A DNA stretch of 63,456 bases from NCBI GenBank assembly GCA_000768855.1, contig JRAN01000007.1, forward strand, positions 77,446-140,901. Reading direction: 5' to 3'. Shown here one piece after another: positions 18,602-27,200 of this stretch. Both the position numbers and the translations under genes were made by a program. Position 1 is the first letter of the stretch. Each line of letters starts with the position of its first letter. The notes under the pieces were generated by a model. That model did not search any database and was not told the DNA's origin. It was given only the letters and a program-made list of their open reading frames with translations. The DNA is from Porphyromonadaceae bacterium COT-184 OH4590. Its GTDB lineage: Bacteria; Bacteroidota; Bacteroidia; Bacteroidales; Paludibacteraceae.

Positions 18602-20134
18602 ATGAACAGCAAACCGAAATTCAAAAAAGTATTTCCTGCCGATTTTATATCTGAGGGGGTTGACCAAACACGTGGTTGGTTTTTTACGCTACACGCTATA
18701 AGTACAATGATAAGCGATGATGTATCGTTCAAAAACGTGATTTCCAATGGTTTGGTTTTGGACAAAAATGGCAACAAAATGTCAAAAAGATTGGGCAATG
18801 CGATTGATCCATTCTCTACGATAGAGACCTATGGCTCCGACCCTCTGCGTTGGTATATGATGACAAACTCATCTCCTTGGGACAATCTTAAATTTGATAT
18901 AGAAGGTGTGGAAGAGGTGCGTCGTAAATTTTTCGGTACCCTATACAATACTTACTCATTTTTTGCTCTATATGCCAATGTTGATGGGTTTACTCCTGCC
19001 GAAAAGGAGATAGCTATTGCAGAGCGTCCCGAAATCGACCGTTGGATTATATCACTGCTCAACTCTTTGATAAAAGAGGTTACCGAGCATTACGAAAATT
19101 ACGAACCGACCCGTGCAGGACGTGCTATTCAAGACTTTGTAAACGACAATCTATCGAACTGGTATGTACGCCTCAATCGCAAACGTTTTTGGGGAGGTGC
19201 TTATGACAACGACAAGATAGCAGCCTATCAAACTCTGTATCAATGTCTTTTGGTAGTATCAAAGCTAATGGCTCCAATAGCTCCGTTCTACGCCGAGCGT
19301 TTGTGGCTCGATCTCACCAACGACAAAGGCAATTCTGTACATCTGCAACATTTTCCCAAAGCAGACCAAACCCTTATCGACTCCAACCTCGAAGCCTGTA
19401 TGCAGTATGCACAGCAGATTTCGTCTATGATATTAGCACTTCGCCGTAAAGCGGATATAAAGGTGCGTCAGCCGTTGCTCAAAGCCGTTGTACCCACCAA
19501 CGACGCAGCTACTTTCGAGCAGGTAAGCTATGTTGCCGAACTCATCAAAGCGGAGGTAAATATCAAAGAGTTAGAGGTACTTTCGCCCGATGTACAGATG
19601 GCAAATATCGTTAAAAAGATAAAGCCCAACTTCAAAACATTGGGCAAACGTTATGGCAAGTTGATGAAAGAGATTGCCTCTGCATTTACCGCATTCACAA
19701 ACAAAGAGATAGACACAATCGAGCAAGAAGGCAAACATACATTTACTTTGCCCACAGGCGAAACTGTTGAACTCGAAGCTAACGATGTGGAGATAACCAC
19801 CGAAGATATGCCCGGTTGGCTTATGGTTAATGAAGGCAAACTAACTGTAGCTCTCGACATCACCGTTACACCCGAACTTGTACGCGAAGGAACGGCTCGC
19901 GAATTGGTAAACCGTATTCAGAATATCCGTAAAGCAAAAAATTACGAAATAACCGACAAAATAACTATCAAGATAGAGGCAAACGAACATACCAACGACA
20001 CTATTACCGAGTTTGGCTCATATATTTCAAGCCAAGTATTGGCAAACAGTCTTGCAATTGTAGATACTCTTACAGAGCATGAAGAACTTGATTTTGAAGA
20101 CTATACAGTAAGGATTTGGGTAGAGAAAATTTAA
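18602..20134 (+). CDS. ileS: Isoleucyl-tRNA synthetase, C-terminal half only
   Basis: The 510 residues match the second half of a class I isoleucyl-tRNA synthetase, which normally has about 1000-1150 residues. Present are the end of the Rossmann core with FPADFISEGVDQTRGWFF, the KMSKR signature (KMSKS loop) near residue 60, the helical anticodon-binding domain (about 150-330) and the C-terminal junction domain ending in DFEDYTVRIWVEKI, a normal family end. Missing are the HIGH signature, the first Rossmann half and the CP1 editing domain. In-frame codons upstream of the ATG run into a stop at once. The gene has a perfect promoter and no internal stop. It is either a duplicated fragment or one subunit of a split enzyme; alone it cannot activate isoleucine. 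Confidence 0.85.
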   Translation: MNSKPKFKKVFPADFISEGVDQTRGWFFTLHAISTMISDDVSFKNVISNGLVLDKNGNKMSKRLGNAIDPFSTIETYGSDPLRWYMMTNSSPWDNLKFDIEGVEEVRRKFFGTLYNTYSFFALYANVDGFTPAEKEIAIAERPEIDRWIISLLNSLIKEVTEHYENYEPTRAGRAIQDFVNDNLSNWYVRLNRKRFWGGAYDNDKIAAYQTLYQCLLVVSKLMAPIAPFYAERLWLDLTNDKGNSVHLQHFPKADQTLIDSNLEACMQYAQQISSMILALRRKADIKVRQPLLKAVVPTNDAATFEQVSYVAELIKAEVNIKELEVLSPDVQMANIVKKIKPNFKTLGKRYGKLMKEIASAFTAFTNKEIDTIEQEGKHTFTLPTGETVELEANDVEITTEDMPGWLMVNEGKLTVALDITVTPELVREGTARELVNRIQNIRKAKNYEITDKITIKIEANEHTNDTITEFGSYISSQVLANSLAIVDTLTEHEELDFEDYTVRIWVEKI

Positions 20135-20202
20135 AACTCCTATTGTAATAGCTATATAATTACAATTTAATTTATAATGTCTTTTGGGCGTGCCCCTTCG
20201 CC

Positions 20203-20318
20203 ACCTCAACCCCTTCCCCTTTTCAATCGTAGAGAGGTCAGGGGTGAGGTACAAAGGGCAAACACAATGGTCTGCTCCTACTACATAAATTCCTAAATTA
20301 GGGTGAATAAATTCGCCC
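20203..20318. repeat. Dispersed GC-rich hairpin repeat, copy 1
   Basis: ACCTCAACCCC (20203-20213) can pair with GGGGTGAGGT (20241-20250) with one bulged base. The tail GGGCAAACACA (20256-20266) followed by TGGTCT recurs in copy 3 at 22450-22460 with the same order of elements. Confidence 0.6.
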
Positions 20319-20358
20319 TCTTAGTTCCTAAATCAATTTTTTAAATATGCAAAAAAAG

Positions 20359-20388
20359 TTTGCACATAAAAAAAATGTATTAACTTTG
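20359..20388 (+). promoter_or_regulatory. Promoter of the HU-related gene
   Basis: TTTG (20359-20362), 18 bp spacer and TAACTTTG (20381-20388). Transcription from here would give an unusually long leader of about 285 nt. Confidence 0.65.
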
Positions 20389-20677
20389 CTCAGTCAAATT
20401 CAAGAGACACAATACAATAAACCCCAAAAACAAACACACGATTAGAGGCTCTATGAGACACGGTCTGTCCAAAAACAATCTTTTAAAGGACACAAAACTC
20501 CATACAACGCACGAAAGCAACTTTAGATGGATGGTTTTTAGCGTGATTGCCTCCTCTCTGCTAAAAAATATTATAACCACAAGTTTTGTTTTCGGCTCTC
20601 TTAATAATCTTGTTGAGAGGGACATTTTTTGTTGTATCTAATTGTATTACTATTTTATTAACTAAATATTAATTATC

Positions 20678-21061
20678 ATGGCAATAAAATTTAAGGTTAT
20701 TGAAAAAGGAAAGCCCGGTGTATCGGGTGGTGGTGAGAAGAAATTTTATGCTTCTGCCAATATTACAGGTGAGAAGACCCTTGCGGGGCTTACTCGCGAT
20801 ATTGAGAAGGTTAGTACCGTTAGTGGTGCGGATATCAGAGCGGTGTTGTACGCTTTGGTAGATGTGATGAAATCTGCATTGGAAGAAGGGCAGGCGGTAA
20901 GGCTCGGAGAGCTGGGCAGTATGAGGATAAATATCAGCAGTAAGGGAGAGATGCAAGAGAAGGATGTAAATTCATCTTCTATTACAGGAGCTAAAGTACT
21001 ATTCACCCCAAGTGCTGAACTCAAAAAAATGTTGAATGACTTGAAGTATGAAAAGCTCTAA
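20678..21061 (+). CDS. HU-related histone-like DNA-binding protein
   Basis: Small basic protein of 127 residues of the HU-related group typical of Bacteroides and Porphyromonas, longer than classical HU. The N-terminus (MAIKFKVIEKGKPG) and the LGELGSMRINISS segment, equivalent to the beta-arm entry of HU, are characteristic. Such proteins bend or compact DNA; targets of this subgroup are not well defined. It has its own promoter far upstream and three near-identical A-tract/T-tract repeats directly after its stop codon. Confidence 0.85.
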   Translation: MAIKFKVIEKGKPGVSGGGEKKFYASANITGEKTLAGLTRDIEKVSTVSGADIRAVLYALVDVMKSALEEGQAVRLGELGSMRINISSKGEMQEKDVNSSSITGAKVLFTPSAELKKMLNDLKYEKL

Positions 21062-21074
21062 TTTGTAGGCTAAG

Positions 21075-21138
21075 AAAAAGACGTGTGTTTTTCTAAAAAA
21101 GACGTGTGTTTTTCTAAAAAAAGACGTGTGTTTTTTTT
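21075..21138. repeat. Three direct repeats of an A-tract, GACGTGTG, T-tract unit
   Basis: Units at 21075-21094, 21095-21115 and 21116-21138 share A5-7, GACGTGTG and T5-8. They start 14 nt after the stop of the HU-related gene. The A and T arms could pair weakly in RNA and act as terminators, or the phased A/T tracts may bend DNA. Confidence 0.85.
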
Positions 21139-21177
21139 AAAAGCATCCAAAACCCGATTTAATCGGATTTGCAGCCC

Positions 21178-21221
21178 TCACCCCCTCCCCCCTCTCCTTA
21201 TGGAGAGGGGGGAGGGGGTGA
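21178..21221. repeat. Dispersed GC-rich hairpin repeat, copy 2 (perfect 20-bp stem)
   Basis: A perfect 20-bp inverted repeat (21178-21197 and 21202-21221) with loop TTAT. The right arm is GGAGAGGGGGGAGGGGGTGA. It contains two long G runs on one strand, so it could also form G-rich alternative structures. Confidence 0.9.
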
Positions 21222-21272
21222 AGTGAAACTTCGTAATTCAATCATAAATTAATAAACAACAATATTAAACCA

Positions 21273-22370
21273 ATGAAAAGTATTTTATCAAAAACACTGA
21301 CAACCCTCGCCCTGATAGTGGCAATGATGACCACAGCCGCCGCCGTGCAGGCACAGACGGTAAACATAAACCGCTATATCACCCTTACCGTCAAGAGATG
21401 GAAGGAGATAAAGCTCTACTTAGAGGCTGACTCTAATAATACGCCCGTGCGTATCGTAAGCGGCAGTAAGACCTACAACATCACCGTAGGCACCGGAAAA
21501 TGGACAGCCGAAAAAAAATTTCTCTCCGACAGCACTACCATGACCGTATACGGTGATATTAAAGGATTTCATTGCGGTGGTAACGGTGAAAACGTTACTT
21601 CCATTGATGTAAGCCACAATACGGCTTTGACTATATTGTACTGCTACGGCAATCGGTTTACTTCCATTGATGTAAGCCACAATACAGCTTTGACCGGATT
21701 GTATTGCGACGGCAATCGGCTTACTTCCATTGATGTAAGCCACAATACGGCTTTGACTATATTGAATTGCAAAGGCAATAAGCTGACCTCACTTGATGTA
21801 ACTAATAATAAGGCTTTGACTATATTGAGTTGCGTGGAAAATCAGCTTACTACTCTCGATGTAAGCCACAATACGGCGTTGACTGGATTGTATTGCTATG
21901 GCAACAACTTCTCTACCGCCACTTTGGATGCCATCTACTGTGCTCTGCCCGACCGCAGCGGAAAAGAAGCAGGAAGAATACAGCCTGTATATAATGCGTC
22001 ATCCGCCAATCACGCTACAGTGCTGGCTACCACCAAAGGCAATGCTACCTCCAAAAACTGGAAAGTGCAGTACTATCAGAGTAATACAGACATCCCCACC
22101 ACTACCGGCAGCTACGACTGCTCGTCTACTTCGCTGGCAGAAGCTACCGCCGCTGCCCTCACGCTCTACCCCAATCCGGTAGAAGACATGCTGCATATCG
22201 AGAGCGAAGAGGCAGTACGAAGCATACATATATATAATATATATGGCACAGAGGTTGCTTCCGCCACCGCCACTACCGAAATCGACCTGTCGGGGCTCCC
22301 CGCAGGGGTGTATATGGTGCGGGTAGCCACCACCAAAGGCGTCGCCACACATAAAATAGTAAAGAGATAA
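21273..22370 (+). CDS. Secreted leucine-rich-repeat protein with T9SS sorting domain
   Basis: A signal peptide covers about residues 1-27 (ends AVQA). Five tandem 21-residue leucine-rich repeats occupy about 109-213, each of the form TSIDVSHNTALTGLYCDGN. A spacer with Ser/Thr-rich sequence leads to a type A T9SS sorting domain (about 292-365: LTLYPNPVEDMLHI, IYNIYG, LPAGVYMVRV). The protein should be exported and attached to the cell surface. The repeat arrays probably mediate binding; no ligand can be inferred. Base composition is GC-richer than neighbours, and GC-rich hairpin repeats flank the gene on both sides. Confidence 0.88.
   Translation: MKSILSKTLTTLALIVAMMTTAAAVQAQTVNINRYITLTVKRWKEIKLYLEADSNNTPVRIVSGSKTYNITVGTGKWTAEKKFLSDSTTMTVYGDIKGFHCGGNGENVTSIDVSHNTALTILYCYGNRFTSIDVSHNTALTGLYCDGNRLTSIDVSHNTALTILNCKGNKLTSLDVTNNKALTILSCVENQLTTLDVSHNTALTGLYCYGNNFSTATLDAIYCALPDRSGKEAGRIQPVYNASSANHATVLATTKGNATSKNWKVQYYQSNTDIPTTTGSYDCSSTSLAEATAAALTLYPNPVEDMLHIESEEAVRSIHIYNIYGTEVASATATTEIDLSGLPAGVYMVRVATTKGVATHKIVKR
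21597..21911 (+). repeat. Five tandem 63-bp LRR-coding repeats
   Basis: Units begin at 21597, 21660, 21723, 21786 and 21849, exactly 63 bp apart. The first three are nearly identical at DNA level, so copy number could change by recombination or slippage without breaking the frame. Confidence 0.9.
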
Positions 22371-22381
22371 TGATTAATATG

Positions 22382-22460
22382 CTGGGGCTTCACCCCAAAG
22401 ATAGACTCTCCCCTCCCCTTTTGGAGAGGGGGAGGGGGTGAGGTTACGGGGGCAAACACA
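22382..22460. repeat. Dispersed GC-rich hairpin repeat, copy 3
   Basis: CTCTCC (22406-22411) pairs with GGAGAG (22423-22428), with surrounding C-rich and G-rich arms, followed by GGGGGTGAGGT and the tail GGGCAAACACA (22450-22460) shared with copy 1. Confidence 0.65.
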
Positions 22461-22516
22461 CAGGTCTACCACTACACACTACACATTAATTTCTCAATTC
22501 CTCAATTAAAAAGTAT

Positions 22517-22524
22517 TATCTTTG
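22517..22524 (+). promoter_or_regulatory. -7 box of prfC
   Basis: TATCTTTG matches TAnnTTTG and lies 47 nt before the prfC start codon; no good -33 box. Confidence 0.5.
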
Positions 22525-22570
22525 CACTCATTTATATTTTATTATTAAAAGAGAAAAAGTAAAAACAAGA

Positions 22571-24142
22571 ATGTACGAAGGAGAGATACACAAAAGACGC
22601 ACATTTGCAATAATATCACACCCCGATGCGGGGAAAACCACACTTACCGAAAAGATGTTACTTTTTGGCGGAGCAATACATGTGGCAGGAGCAGTAAAGT
22701 CGAACAAGATAAAAAAGACCGCCACCTCCGACTGGATGGAGATTGAGAAACAACGTGGCATATCGGTGGCAACTTCAGTAATGGGTTTCGATTATAATGG
22801 TTATAAGATAAATATACTCGACACACCCGGACACCAAGATTTTGCAGAAGACACATTCCGCACACTCACAGCTGTGGACAGTGTTATAATTGTAGTTGAC
22901 TGTGCTAAAGGGGTAGAGCTGCAGACACGCCGATTGATGCAGGTTTGTCGTATGCGTAAGACACCAATAATGATTTTTGCAAACAAAATGGATAGAGAAG
23001 GTAAAAATCCTTTCGATCTACTCGACGAACTCGAACGTGAGCTACAAATAGGCGTCTGTCCGTTGAGTTTTCCAATAGGTATAGGTCAGACTTTCAAGGG
23101 TGTTTACAATATTTACGAAAAAAACCTGAATCTATATAAGCCTAATAAACAGATTATTGGCGAAGCCATCGCTTTCGACGACATAAATTCGCCTGCACTC
23201 GAAGAACATATCGGTGAACAAGCAGTACAGCTAAGGCAAGATCTCGAGCTGATTGACGGTGTGTACGATGAATTCGATAAACAGAAATATCTTGATGCCA
23301 AAGTAGCTCCGGTATTCTTTGGATCAGCTCTTAATAACTTTGGTATCAAAGAGTTGCTCGACTGTTTTGTAAAAATAGCCCCTTCGCCACTACCTACCAT
23401 CGCTATCGAACGCACTATAGAGCCTACTGATGAGCGTTTTAGTGGCTTTGTCTTCAAAATTCACGCCAATATGGACCCCAATCACAGATCAAGTATTGCT
23501 TTTGTAAAAATCTGTTCTGGACGTTTTGAACGCAACGCTCCATACCTACATGTGAGATTGGGCAAGCAACTCAAATTCTCATCACCAACAGCCTTTATGG
23601 CACAGAAGAAAGAAACTGTTGATGAGGCTTTTGCAGGTGATATAGTAGGGCTTCCCGATTCGGGCAATTTCAAGATAGGCGATACTATTACAAGTGGCGA
23701 AAACTTACATTTCAAGGGACTGCCATCGTTCTCGCCCGAACTCTTTAAGTATATCGAAAACTCCGACCCGATGAAAAGCAAACAACTCAACAAAGGGATA
23801 GAGCAACTTATGGGCGAAGGCGTGGCACAGCTATTTACTCACCAAAACAACGGCAGAAAAATAATAGGTACAGTGGGACAACTTCAATTTGAAGTGATAG
23901 AGTATCGACTTTTGCACGAGTACGGAGCTCAATGTCGATGGGAACCTCTGTCGCTCTACAAGGCTTGTTGGATAGAGTGCGACGACCCCAAGGAGCTCGA
24001 GACATTCAAACGCCGTAAGTTTCAGTATATGGCAAAGGATATTCACGACCGTGACATATTCCTTGCCGAAAGCGGTTATCTGCTCCAAATGGCACAAGAA
24101 GAATTTAAAAATATCAAATTTCACTTCTCAAGCGAATTTTAG
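22571..24142 (+). CDS. prfC: Peptide chain release factor 3
   Basis: Translational GTPase that removes RF1/RF2 from the ribosome after peptide release. GTP-binding motifs are [10 protein letters not shown] (16-25), DTPGHQDF (about 83-90) and NKMDREG (about 138-144). Domain II and the RF3-specific C-terminal domain ([15 protein letters not shown], about 436-450) follow; 523 residues is normal for RF3 and shorter than EF-G. Single gene with its own -7 box. Confidence 0.97.
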   Translation: MYEGEIHKRRTFAIISHPDAGKTTLTEKMLLFGGAIHVAGAVKSNKIKKTATSDWMEIEKQRGISVATSVMGFDYNGYKINILDTPGHQDFAEDTFRTLTAVDSVIIVVDCAKGVELQTRRLMQVCRMRKTPIMIFANKMDREGKNPFDLLDELERELQIGVCPLSFPIGIGQTFKGVYNIYEKNLNLYKPNKQIIGEAIAFDDINSPALEEHIGEQAVQLRQDLELIDGVYDEFDKQKYLDAKVAPVFFGSALNNFGIKELLDCFVKIAPSPLPTIAIERTIEPTDERFSGFVFKIHANMDPNHRSSIAFVKICSGRFERNAPYLHVRLGKQLKFSSPTAFMAQKKETVDEAFAGDIVGLPDSGNFKIGDTITSGENLHFKGLPSFSPELFKYIENSDPMKSKQLNKGIEQLMGEGVAQLFTHQNNGRKIIGTVGQLQFEVIEYRLLHEYGAQCRWEPLSLYKACWIECDDPKELETFKRRKFQYMAKDIHDRDIFLAESGYLLQMAQEEFKNIKFHFSSEF

Positions 24143-24197
24143 AGCAATTTTAATATAGTATTAAATAATTTATTAATCAAACAAAATTTTAAAAAAA

Positions 24198-26054
24198 ATG
24201 AGAAAATCGTTTACAATTATTTTATGTTTATTTGCTTATATAGCAACAACTTATGCAGCCGTAGGTGATATTATCACCAATGCAAACGGCTTAAAATTTA
24301 AGGTAACAAAAGAGGAAACCAGTGTTTTCGAGGTAGAAGTTACCAAAAACACATCTTTTTCGGGAGTAGCCGATATTCCTGCAACAGTAACCAATGACAA
24401 TGGGCAAGTTTACAATGTAGTAAAGGTTGGCAATAAGGCTTTTAACGCTTGCGAGGGTTTGACCTCCGTAACTATTGCCGAAGGTATTACGGCTATTGGC
24501 AATACCGCTTTCGGCTCGTGTAAAAATTTGACTTCCATAACAATGCCAAACACTTTGCTGAGTATCGGCAACAATGCTTTTGATGCTTGTAAAAAACTAA
24601 CTTCTATAGAAGTGCCAAACTCGGTTACAACTATTGGTTATAGTGCTTTTGCACAGTGTTCGGAGTTGTTGTCAATTACCATTTCGAGAGCTGTTACCAA
24701 CATTGGAAGATATGCTTTTTTTGGTTGCAACAAACTGCTTTATATAACTTCATTAAACCCCGACCCTACTGCAATTACATTAGGAATGTTGGTGTTTAAC
24801 GGTGTACCTAAAGGAGATGGTAACAACACTTGCGTTTTGACCGTTCCAAGCGGTAGTCGTGCTGCTTATGAGGCAGCCGAACAGTGGTCGGAGTTTGCCC
24901 CAAAAATAGTGGAGATAGGCAGTGTAGGAGATGTATTTACCGACACTCAAAGCGGTCTTAAATTCAGAGTTACATCTCAATCGCCTTATGAGGTGGAGGT
25001 AGCCAACAATCCTAATGTTACAGGGGCAGTCAATATTCCTGATATGGTAGTATTAAACGGCAATAAACATGCAGTTAAAGGAATAGGTAATACGGCTTTT
25101 GCTAACTGTTCAGAGTTGACATCAGTAATGATACCCTCCACAGTAACAAAAATAGGCGAAGGAGCATTTGTAGATTGTTCGAAATTGGCAAACATAACAC
25201 TACCAAGCACTATCAACACTATTGGCAAAGAGGCATTTTTCGGTTGTGCTGCCTTTACTGTAATAGAAATACCTGCTTCTGTTAAATTTATAGGTGAATT
25301 GTCGTTTATAGGATGCCGTTCATTAACAGCAATCAACGTAGACGAAGCAAATACCGAATACAAATCGGAAAACGGTGTATTATTCTCTAAAAACGGTAGC
25401 AAAATTTACCGTTACCCCGTCGCTAAAAGTGGCGAAACATATAGTATTCCAACATCGGTTACATCTATCGAAAAAGGGACTTTCAATGGTTGTGTTGCTT
25501 TAAATAAGATTGAAATACCCCAAGGCACCACTTCGATAGGAGCATATTCTTTCGATGGCTGCACAGCATTAAAATCTATTAGTGTACCGAGTGATGTTAC
25601 ATTTATCGGTAGCAGAGCTTTTGCCGATTGCACATCACTTACAACTTTTATTTCGAACATAGCCGATACAGCGGCATTAACTTTAGAGTACTACGCTTTC
25701 TACAACATTCCTATGGGCAATGTGTCAAATGCGTGTAAATTGTATGTGCCGAGTGGTAGCATTGTTCAGTACCAAAAAGCTATACAGTGGAATCAGTTTA
25801 ACCCTCATATATACAGCATTACAAGCGACATTTCTGTTGTGGATGATGAAGTCGCTTCGATAACAGTATATCCAAGTCCTGTATCCGACATATTGTATTT
25901 ATCGAAAGAGGTGAGAATAATCGAGATATTCGATATACATGGCAATATGGTATCAAAAGCAACCAATACCGGTCAAATAAACATATCTCATCTGCCCAAA
26001 GGTGTTTATATGGTTCGTGCTAATGGAAAATCGGAGAAAGTAGTTAAGAATTAA
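24198..26054 (+). CDS. BspA-like leucine-rich-repeat surface protein with T9SS sorting domain
   Basis: A signal peptide covers about residues 1-21 (TTYAA). Two blocks of BspA-type (LRR_5) repeats follow, recognisable by recurring IGNxAFxxCxxLTSIxxP units of about 23 residues. Each block opens with the same lead-in (VGDIITNANGLKFKV near 22 and VGDVFTDTQSGLKFRV near 240), so the protein arose by internal duplication. The C-terminus has a T9SS sorting domain (ITVYPSPVSDILYL, IFDIHGNMV, LPKGVYMVRA). Family members bind host or extracellular proteins in other Bacteroidales. It is AT-richer than the LRR gene upstream of prfC, so the two are not recent copies. Confidence 0.9.
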   Translation: MRKSFTIILCLFAYIATTYAAVGDIITNANGLKFKVTKEETSVFEVEVTKNTSFSGVADIPATVTNDNGQVYNVVKVGNKAFNACEGLTSVTIAEGITAIGNTAFGSCKNLTSITMPNTLLSIGNNAFDACKKLTSIEVPNSVTTIGYSAFAQCSELLSITISRAVTNIGRYAFFGCNKLLYITSLNPDPTAITLGMLVFNGVPKGDGNNTCVLTVPSGSRAAYEAAEQWSEFAPKIVEIGSVGDVFTDTQSGLKFRVTSQSPYEVEVANNPNVTGAVNIPDMVVLNGNKHAVKGIGNTAFANCSELTSVMIPSTVTKIGEGAFVDCSKLANITLPSTINTIGKEAFFGCAAFTVIEIPASVKFIGELSFIGCRSLTAINVDEANTEYKSENGVLFSKNGSKIYRYPVAKSGETYSIPTSVTSIEKGTFNGCVALNKIEIPQGTTSIGAYSFDGCTALKSISVPSDVTFIGSRAFADCTSLTTFISNIADTAALTLEYYAFYNIPMGNVSNACKLYVPSGSIVQYQKAIQWNQFNPHIYSITSDISVVDDEVASITVYPSPVSDILYLSKEVRIIEIFDIHGNMVSKATNTGQINISHLPKGVYMVRANGKSEKVVKN

Positions 26055-26078
26055 TTACTTACAGGTATATAAAAATAA

Positions 26079-26116
26079 AAGAGGGTATTTCTTAGAGATA
26101 CTCTTTTTTATTTTGC
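26079..26116 (+). terminator. Terminator after the BspA-like gene
   Basis: Stem AAAGAGGGTAT / ATACTCTTTTT with two G-U pairs, loop TTCTTAGAG, followed by a T-rich run. Confidence 0.7.
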
Positions 26117-26257
26117 AATAATGTTGAATGCTACTGCTAATACTTGAAATTGCTTTGGAGGTTGTAGCAAGCCATTTTTTTGAAAATATGACACTTATGC
26201 TTTTATATTAAATTTTTTATTATTGCACTTTGTTTAATAAATTAATTTTTTAAAGTT

Positions 26258-26845
26258 ATGGAAAATAAATTAGCACCAAAAGACAGCTTGGCTATTATCG
26301 AAGCTGTAATCAACGAAAGAAAAAAGCGTTATGAAGAAAACGGAGTATTTTTAATATTCTGGGGTATTTTGGTAGCTTTGGCAGGGATATGCCAATTTAT
26401 AATGCTACAAATGAAATTCTATCCTTACAAGTCGGGATATGTATGGCTATTTACTATGGTGCCGGGATTTCTTTTTACATTCTTTTGGAAAATGAGAGAA
26501 GGTATCAAAAAAAGTAAAAATCCCAACCGCACAGAAGATTGGTCGGATTTTGTATGGTTGGTAACCGGTCTATTAGCCTTTGTTTCTATGTTTGTAATTA
26601 ATAATACTCATTACATAACACTGTCAATATCTTTGCCTTTCTGTATTGCCTCATTGGGTTTGGCAATGAGACTAAAAAGTATGCTATGGGTTATAACATC
26701 AATCATATCGTTGGTGTTGGCTTATAGTAGCGTGTTTTTTAGAGGCATATATCAACCTATGTTTATGGCTGCCATATCTATATTGTTGTTTGCCGTTCCC
26801 GGTATCCGGCTTTATCTCAACCACAAAAAACGAAACAATGTTTAA
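26258..26845 (+). CDS. Multi-pass inner membrane protein paired with an HTH regulator
   Basis: 195 residues with a charged cytoplasmic N-terminus (about 1-28) and five or six hydrophobic helices (near 28-48, 60-77, 95-112, 118-138, 143-160, 166-185). No family motif that I can name. It overlaps the start of a small winged-helix regulator by 8 bp, so the two are translated together. In Bacteroidota such membrane-protein/regulator pairs are common and are thought to act together, but the role of this one is unknown. Confidence 0.75.
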   Translation: MENKLAPKDSLAIIEAVINERKKRYEENGVFLIFWGILVALAGICQFIMLQMKFYPYKSGYVWLFTMVPGFLFTFFWKMREGIKKSKNPNRTEDWSDFVWLVTGLLAFVSMFVINNTHYITLSISLPFCIASLGLAMRLKSMLWVITSIISLVLAYSSVFFRGIYQPMFMAAISILLFAVPGIRLYLNHKKRNNV

Positions 26846-27122
26846 CGATTTAGACCCAATACTTCATTCGCAACTACGATTAGCAATAATATCATTGCTC
26901 GTATCGGAAGAAAAAGCCGATTTCGCTCGTATAAAAGAGATAACCAAAGCCACTTCGGGCAATATAAGTGTACAGATACAAAAGTTGGAACAGGCTGATT
27001 ATATTACTGTAAAAAAATCATTTAAGGCGAACTATCCAAATACCCAAATAACGTTGACAGCCAAAGGACTAAAAGCCTTTGAAGAGTATGTGGCAGTATT
27101 GAAAGAGTATTTGAGACTGTAA
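26838..27122 (+). CDS. Winged-helix transcriptional regulator (MarR/ArsR-like, HTH_27 type)
   Basis: A 94-residue protein. The ATG at 26838 (MFNDLDPILHSQLRL) is chosen because the family begins so and it lies inside the stop region of the upstream gene, ATGTTTAA. The helix-turn-helix spans about 30-65 (ARIKEITKATSGNISVQIQKLEQADYI), followed by the wing and a C-terminal helix (TAKGLKAFEEYVAVL). It likely represses its own operon with the membrane protein gene. Confidence 0.85.
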   Translation: MFNDLDPILHSQLRLAIISLLVSEEKADFARIKEITKATSGNISVQIQKLEQADYITVKKSFKANYPNTQITLTAKGLKAFEEYVAVLKEYLRL

Positions 27123-27142
27123 TACAACAGTTTACAAATATT

Positions 27143-27200
27143 TAAAAACTCTCGAAGTAGCCAAGTTCATAATATAGTGGTTACTTTGAGAGTTTTAGTT
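27143..27200. terminator. Bidirectional terminator between the regulator and the MmcQ/YjbR gene
   Basis: AAAACTCTC (27145-27153) pairs with GAGAGTTTT (27188-27196), and an inner AAGTA-CCA / TGG-TACTT stem extends it. Convergent genes lie on both sides. Confidence 0.8.

Larger units (their letters stand above)
20135..20677. other. Gene-free region: degenerate GC-rich repeat, promoter and long HU leader
   Basis: No convincing gene. A GC-rich inverted repeat lies at 20203-20250, with a repeat tail to about 20318 ending in a small hairpin (AGGGTGAAT / ATTCGCCCT). A promoter follows at 20359-20388, leaving a leader of nearly 290 nt before the HU-related gene. A weak CTCTC/GAGAG stem followed by T6 lies at 20596-20629. 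A 62-codon open frame inside (20453-20641) shows no family features. Confidence 0.5.

Noticed and set aside
20453-20641. 62-codon frame in the HU leader
   Set aside because: No family features and no ribosome site; kept only as part of the leader description.
21075-21138. Three direct repeats considered as a CRISPR array
   Set aside because: Units abut one another with no spacers, are only 20-23 bp long, and no cas gene is present.
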